Below are positions 15,070-17,638 of a DNA stretch of 17,638 bases, piece after piece. The stretch covers positions 1 through 17,638 of the forward strand of contig CAMWKA010000005.1 of the NCBI GenBank assembly GCA_947174725.1, read 5' to 3'. This DNA is from an uncultured Lachnospiraceae bacterium (GTDB lineage: Bacteria; Bacillota; Clostridia; Lachnospirales; Lachnospiraceae). Within the stretch, counting starts at the first letter, position 1; the number at the start of each line of letters is the position of its first letter. Both the position numbers and the translations under genes were made by a program. The notes beneath the pieces are model-generated. The model ran no database searches. It had not been told where the DNA came from and saw only the letters and a program-made list of their open reading frames with translations.

Positions 15070-15519
15070 TCAGGATCGGAACAGTGCCGATCCTTTTTCT
15101 TTGGACGCAGCATCCAGAGAAATCTCACACTCCGCCATGGGCATATAATTGATCTCAAGCTGATAATTGATTTTTAAGTGTAGACAGTCTTTCTCCTGCG
15201 TAAAACTGATGTTATGGGTATATAAACCTATGGCAAGCGTCCCGTAAGCGGTCTGATAATTGGTCAGATTTTTTTTACCGGTTTCAAAAATCATATGTAC
15301 ATTGACGTCTCCCTTTTTTGTAAGTTCAACCACATCTTTTTTGATTTTAATGCGGCTGGATGTTTCATTACCGTCCTCATCCGTTTCTTCATATAAAAGA
15401 TAATGCGTATCGTTTCGAAAGAAATATTCTCCTGCGGTAAAAACTTCCATTTCCTCCGCATCTTCTCCGCCACCTTCAAACCGGATTCCTTTTAACGCGA
15501 TCAAAATATCTTTCGTCAT
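15070..15519 (-). CDS. DUF1934 domain protein
   Basis: This 149-residue protein matches the small calycin-like DUF1934 family (YwiB type), predicted from alternating beta strands such as VHMIFETGKKNLTNYQTAYG and LHLKINYQLEINYMPMAECE. The molecular role is unknown. GAGGA lies eight bases before the ATG at 15519. It follows the small membrane-protein gene by 36 bases and is convergent with the plus-strand gene. Its last nine codons and stop contain the terminator of that opposite gene, so the two 3' ends are fused. Confidence 0.85.
   Translation of the reverse strand: MTKDILIALKGIRFEGGGEDAEEMEVFTAGEYFFRNDTHYLLYEETDEDGNETSSRIKIKKDVVELTKKGDVNVHMIFETGKKNLTNYQTAYGTLAIGLYTHNISFTQEKDCLHLKINYQLEINYMPMAECEISLDAASKEKGSALFRS
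15072..15103 (+). terminator. Rho-independent terminator of the plus-strand gene, inside the DUF1934 gene
   Basis: AGGATCGG (15072-15079) pairs perfectly with CCGATCCT (15087-15094) around a 7-base loop, and a T-rich run (TTTTTCTTT) follows on the plus strand. It starts 14 bases after the plus-strand stop. On the minus strand the same hairpin has no T-run directly after it, so it should work in one direction only. Confidence 0.85.
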
Positions 15520-15555
15520 GCTGTTGGTCCTCGCTTTTCTTAATATTGTCTATGT

Positions 15556-15810
15556 TTAATTCAGCCAGCTTATCGTAAACGTGATATCCTCCGCTTCATA
15601 GATACCCTCGTAAATCTCCTGTCCGGACATCTCGGCTGTCACGTCATTTCCCTCCTTGTCTGTCACGGAAACCGTATCTCCATTCCAGATAAAATCCGGG
15701 AATAACCATCCGAAAATAACCATTGCGGACAGTAGCATTTTTCCCAGCATTACCCGCCAGTATTTTTTACTCCCCTGCTCCCATACCGGCATTTCTTCAT
15801 CACAAAACAT
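15556..15810 (-). CDS. Small single-pass membrane protein
   Basis: An 84-residue protein with a membrane helix at about residues 19-40 (RVMLGKMLLSAMVIFGWLF) between a short N-terminal tail and an outward or soluble C-terminal half rich in Asp, Glu and Thr (TVSVTDKEGNDVTAE). The family is not recognised. The ATG at 15810 is chosen because GAGG lies just before it and the reading ahead of it is not membrane-protein-like. The frame stays open to a TTG at 15927 that overlaps the GntR stop but has no ribosome site. It is between the GntR regulator and the DUF1934 gene, with no terminator seen. Confidence 0.6.
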   Translation of the reverse strand: MFCDEEMPVWEQGSKKYWRVMLGKMLLSAMVIFGWLFPDFIWNGDTVSVTDKEGNDVTAEMSGQEIYEGIYEAEDITFTISWLN

Positions 15811-15919
15811 TTTCCTCACCCATCCTATTCTATCATATGATCCGGAAATTGTCCGTTTCACCTTTCGGATATTGCTCCGACATTCTCCGTCAGATAGAGT
15901 ATGGGCAAAAATCTGTTGT

Positions 15920-16591
15920 TTATTCAAGATGCAGCTTACGCGCTATCGCCGTCTCCTGATTCGTAATATGCAGCCGCATGATCTCGGCTGCTTTCTGCTT
16001 ATCTTTGCATACAATGCTCTCAACCATGCTCCTGTGTTCTTCGATCAATTCTTCGTGTCTGTCCGCATCTTTTACATATTCATAACGGTAACGGTAAAAT
16101 TGTTCCGAAAGATTGGACGTCATCTGCATCAGCCGGTCATTGCCGCTTGCCTCCACAATGATATCATGGAATCTTACATCCGCCTCCGCGATCTTAACTT
16201 CCTTTTTAGAATGGATAGCTTTTTCAAATTCCTCCATCGTCGTTTTCAACCGCTCTAACTGTTCCTCACTGATCCTGTCGCAGGCAAGCTTGATCGCAAG
16301 TTCTTCCAGCGCCGTTCTGACTTCCAAAACATCCTTTAGCCCTTTGGCCGTAATCTGGGAAACTTCAGCGCCGCAACGCGGCTTCATTACAACAAGTCCT
16401 TCCAGTTCCAGCATCCGGATCGCCTCTCTGATCGGCGTCCTGCTGACTCCCATCCGCTCTGCCAGCTGGACCTCCCGAAGACGCTCGCCGGGTTCTAATT
16501 CTCCTAGAAGGATCGCCTTGCGCAGCGTCTTAAAGACGACATCGCGTAAGGGAAGAAATTCATCTGCCGTGACCTGTAAAAAATCTTTCAT
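15920..16591 (-). CDS. GntR-family regulator, FadR/FCD type
   Basis: A 223-residue DNA-binding regulator. The winged helix-turn-helix (about residues 13-77) has the classic LREVQLAERMGVSRTPIREA recognition region. The C-terminal all-helical FCD ligand domain follows (LEVRTALEELAIKLACDRIS, then RFHDIIVEASGN and LIEEHRSMVESI). Asp and His residues in RFHDIIVEA and in EEHRSMV fit the metal or carboxylate ligand site of FCD proteins. Such regulators usually sense an organic acid or sugar acid; the ligand here is unknown. GGAGG lies six bases before the ATG at 16591. An inverted repeat at 16618-16634 in the leader is a candidate operator. It follows ispE, with no obvious functional link. Confidence 0.93.
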   Translation of the reverse strand: MKDFLQVTADEFLPLRDVVFKTLRKAILLGELEPGERLREVQLAERMGVSRTPIREAIRMLELEGLVVMKPRCGAEVSQITAKGLKDVLEVRTALEELAIKLACDRISEEQLERLKTTMEEFEKAIHSKKEVKIAEADVRFHDIIVEASGNDRLMQMTSNLSEQFYRYRYEYVKDADRHEELIEEHRSMVESIVCKDKQKAAEIMRLHITNQETAIARKLHLE

Positions 16592-16678
16592 TTATAGCCT
16601 CCATATTTCCAGGAAAGCACTGATGAAATCAGTGTTCCCCGAACGCCTCCGGTAAATGCGCACGGAAAATGTTTTCAT
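16592..16678 (-). CDS. Possible 28-residue ORF ahead of the GntR gene
   Basis: An ATG at 16678 has GGGAG six bases upstream and opens a 28-residue basic reading frame (MKTFSVRIYRRR...) whose TAA stop directly abuts the GntR ATG. Good ribosome site and exact junction suggest a small protein or a coupling leader peptide. Against it: the length is easily reached by chance, the GntR gene has its own strong ribosome site, and I know no homologue. Confidence 0.25.
   Translation of the reverse strand: MKTFSVRIYRRRSGNTDFISAFLEIWRL
16612..16638. promoter_or_regulatory. Inverted repeat in the GntR leader, candidate operator or hairpin
   Basis: CACTGAT (16618-16624) and ATCAGTG (16628-16634) are perfect arms around a 3-base centre. 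GGAA and TTCC outside them extend the stem if two bases bulge. It ends about 20 bases before the GntR start. The 17-base size suits a dimeric GntR operator; an ispE 3'-end hairpin is the other reading, though its T-run is poor. Confidence 0.4.
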
Positions 16679-16688
16679 CGGCATCTCC

Positions 16689-17564
16689 CTAACAGATGAT
16701 ACCCGCCGCCTGAATAAAAACCTGCGGATATTTCTGCCGCATCCGTTTTTCAGCTGCCACTGCTTTCTCCATCGTATCAAATACGCCAAACACTGTGGGA
16801 CCACTGCCGCTCATCAGGGAACCGGCCGCGCCCACATCCAGCATCACTTCCTTCAATTCCCGAATCAACGGATATTTTTCAATGGTTACGGATTCCAAAA
16901 CATTGCCCAGAAGCCCTGTCATCTCCGCCAGATCTTTCCGCCGCATCGCGTCAAGGATCTGTTCCGTATCCGGGTGCGTGACCTGTTCTAACCGAAGGTT
17001 TTCATAGACATATTTCGTGGATACTCCAATTGAGGGTTTTGCAATAACAATATACATCTCCGGCATCGTCCCGATGGGTGTTAATTTTTCTCCGATACCC
17101 TCCGCCAGAGCGGTCCCGCCCATAATGCAGAACGGCACATCCGCGCCCAGCTTTACGCCCAATTCCCGCAGTTCATCTTTACTATGTCCCAAGCCGAACA
17201 ATTCATTCATCCCCATAAAAACCGCTGCCGCGTCAGTGCTTCCGCCGGCCAGTCCCGCGGCAACAGGAATCCGCTTTATAATATGAATATGTACTCCCTC
17301 TTTAATACCATCATGCTCCATCAGCAGTTTCGCCGCTTTGTAGGCAAGATTGCTCTGATCAAGCGGGACCGTATCACAATCCGAGGTCAGCGTGATCTGC
17401 AAACCATGATCCATTGTTTCTTCCTCGGTCAGTTCAATCGTATCATAAAGGTCAATCTGCTGCATCACGGAACGGAGCAGGTGATAACCGTTCTCCAGTT
17501 TCCCTACCACATCCAATCCTAAATTGATCTTCGCATATCCCTTTACTGTCACTTTCGCATCCAT
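16689..17564 (-). CDS. ispE: 4-(cytidine 5'-diphospho)-2-C-methyl-D-erythritol kinase
   Basis: A 291-residue GHMP-family kinase that phosphorylates CDP-methylerythritol in the non-mevalonate (MEP) route to isoprenoid precursors, in the cytoplasm. Motifs in order are GYAKINLGLDVVGK near the N-terminus, ENGYHLLRSVMQ, the ATP-binding IPVAAGLAGGSTDAAAVF, and the C-terminal MSGSGPTVFGVF. Length is normal. The ATG at 17564 is chosen over an upstream GTG at 17597 because AGGAG is seven bases before it and the conserved domain begins almost at once. The remaining 74 bases to the window edge are AT-rich. They hold no minus-strand promoter I trust, but possibly a plus-strand one (TTGTCA, 17 bases, TAGTAT) pointing out of the window. 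Confidence 0.96.
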   Translation of the reverse strand: MDAKVTVKGYAKINLGLDVVGKLENGYHLLRSVMQQIDLYDTIELTEEETMDHGLQITLTSDCDTVPLDQSNLAYKAAKLLMEHDGIKEGVHIHIIKRIPVAAGLAGGSTDAAAVFMGMNELFGLGHSKDELRELGVKLGADVPFCIMGGTALAEGIGEKLTPIGTMPEMYIVIAKPSIGVSTKYVYENLRLEQVTHPDTEQILDAMRRKDLAEMTGLLGNVLESVTIEKYPLIRELKEVMLDVGAAGSLMSGSGPTVFGVFDTMEKAVAAEKRMRQKYPQVFIQAAGIIC

Positions 17565-17638
17565 GAAATTTCTCCTTTTTACCTCTCTGCCACGCACGCA
17601 ATATTCTATTTGTCATGATTCGATATATAATATAGTAT

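Noticed and set aside
15811..15919. Promoter CGGACA-17-TAGAAT before the small membrane protein
   Set aside because: It would leave a leader of about nine bases with the ribosome site next to the start of transcription, and the -35 is poor.
16679..16804. Minus-strand frame that extends the 28-codon ORF upstream
   Set aside because: It runs inside the 3' end of ispE in another frame, is arginine/tryptophan-rich like a shadow frame, and has no ribosome site at its first start codon.

Overview
The window reads as chromosome of a Firmicute of class Clostridia, most probably family Lachnospiraceae. The evidence is purine-rich Shine-Dalgarno sites before nearly every gene, a Bacillus/Clostridium-type housekeeping gene order, and small proteins of the DUF6472 and DUF1934 kinds. 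Protein length, start-site and promoter statements come from reading the sequence; family assignments come from motif recognition without any database search.

Layout: all genes but one are on the minus strand, so transcription runs from right to left. At the right end are ispE (isoprenoid precursor synthesis), a FadR-type GntR regulator, a small membrane protein and a DUF1934 protein. The only plus-strand gene (14584-15057) encodes a single-pass membrane protein with its own strong promoter and a terminator that lies inside the 3' end of the convergent DUF1934 gene. It is divergent from a secreted coiled-coil NlpC/P60 peptidoglycan hydrolase gene, which is followed by a 61-residue protein, glycerate kinase, two small proteins and a lipoprotein.

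The left half is one long co-directional block: L,D-transpeptidase, Orn/Lys/Arg decarboxylase, pyruvate kinase, guanylate-kinase-like P-loop kinase, yaaR, holB, ricT (yaaT), a yabB/TrmN-type methyltransferase and rsmI, then an acyl carrier protein gene cut by the left edge. This order matches the Bacillus subtilis yaaO-tmk-yaaQ-yaaR-holB-yaaT-yabA-yabB-yazA-yabC segment. Here yaaQ, yabA and yazA are absent, pyruvate kinase is inserted, and the tmk position holds a divergent guanylate-kinase-like gene. The block links replication-clamp loading, RNA maturation (RicT) and methylation of tRNA and 16S rRNA.

There is no mobile element, CRISPR array, tRNA or rRNA. I do not see a new multi-gene defence or biosynthetic system. 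The most unusual signals are not protein-coding: five nearly contiguous hairpins between yaaR and holB, a second hairpin series upstream of glycerate kinase, a period-37 repeat that seems to copy the 3' end of the TrmN gene, and a possible 28-codon ORF plus inverted repeat before the GntR gene. The divergent kinase in the tmk slot is the most interesting protein-level point.
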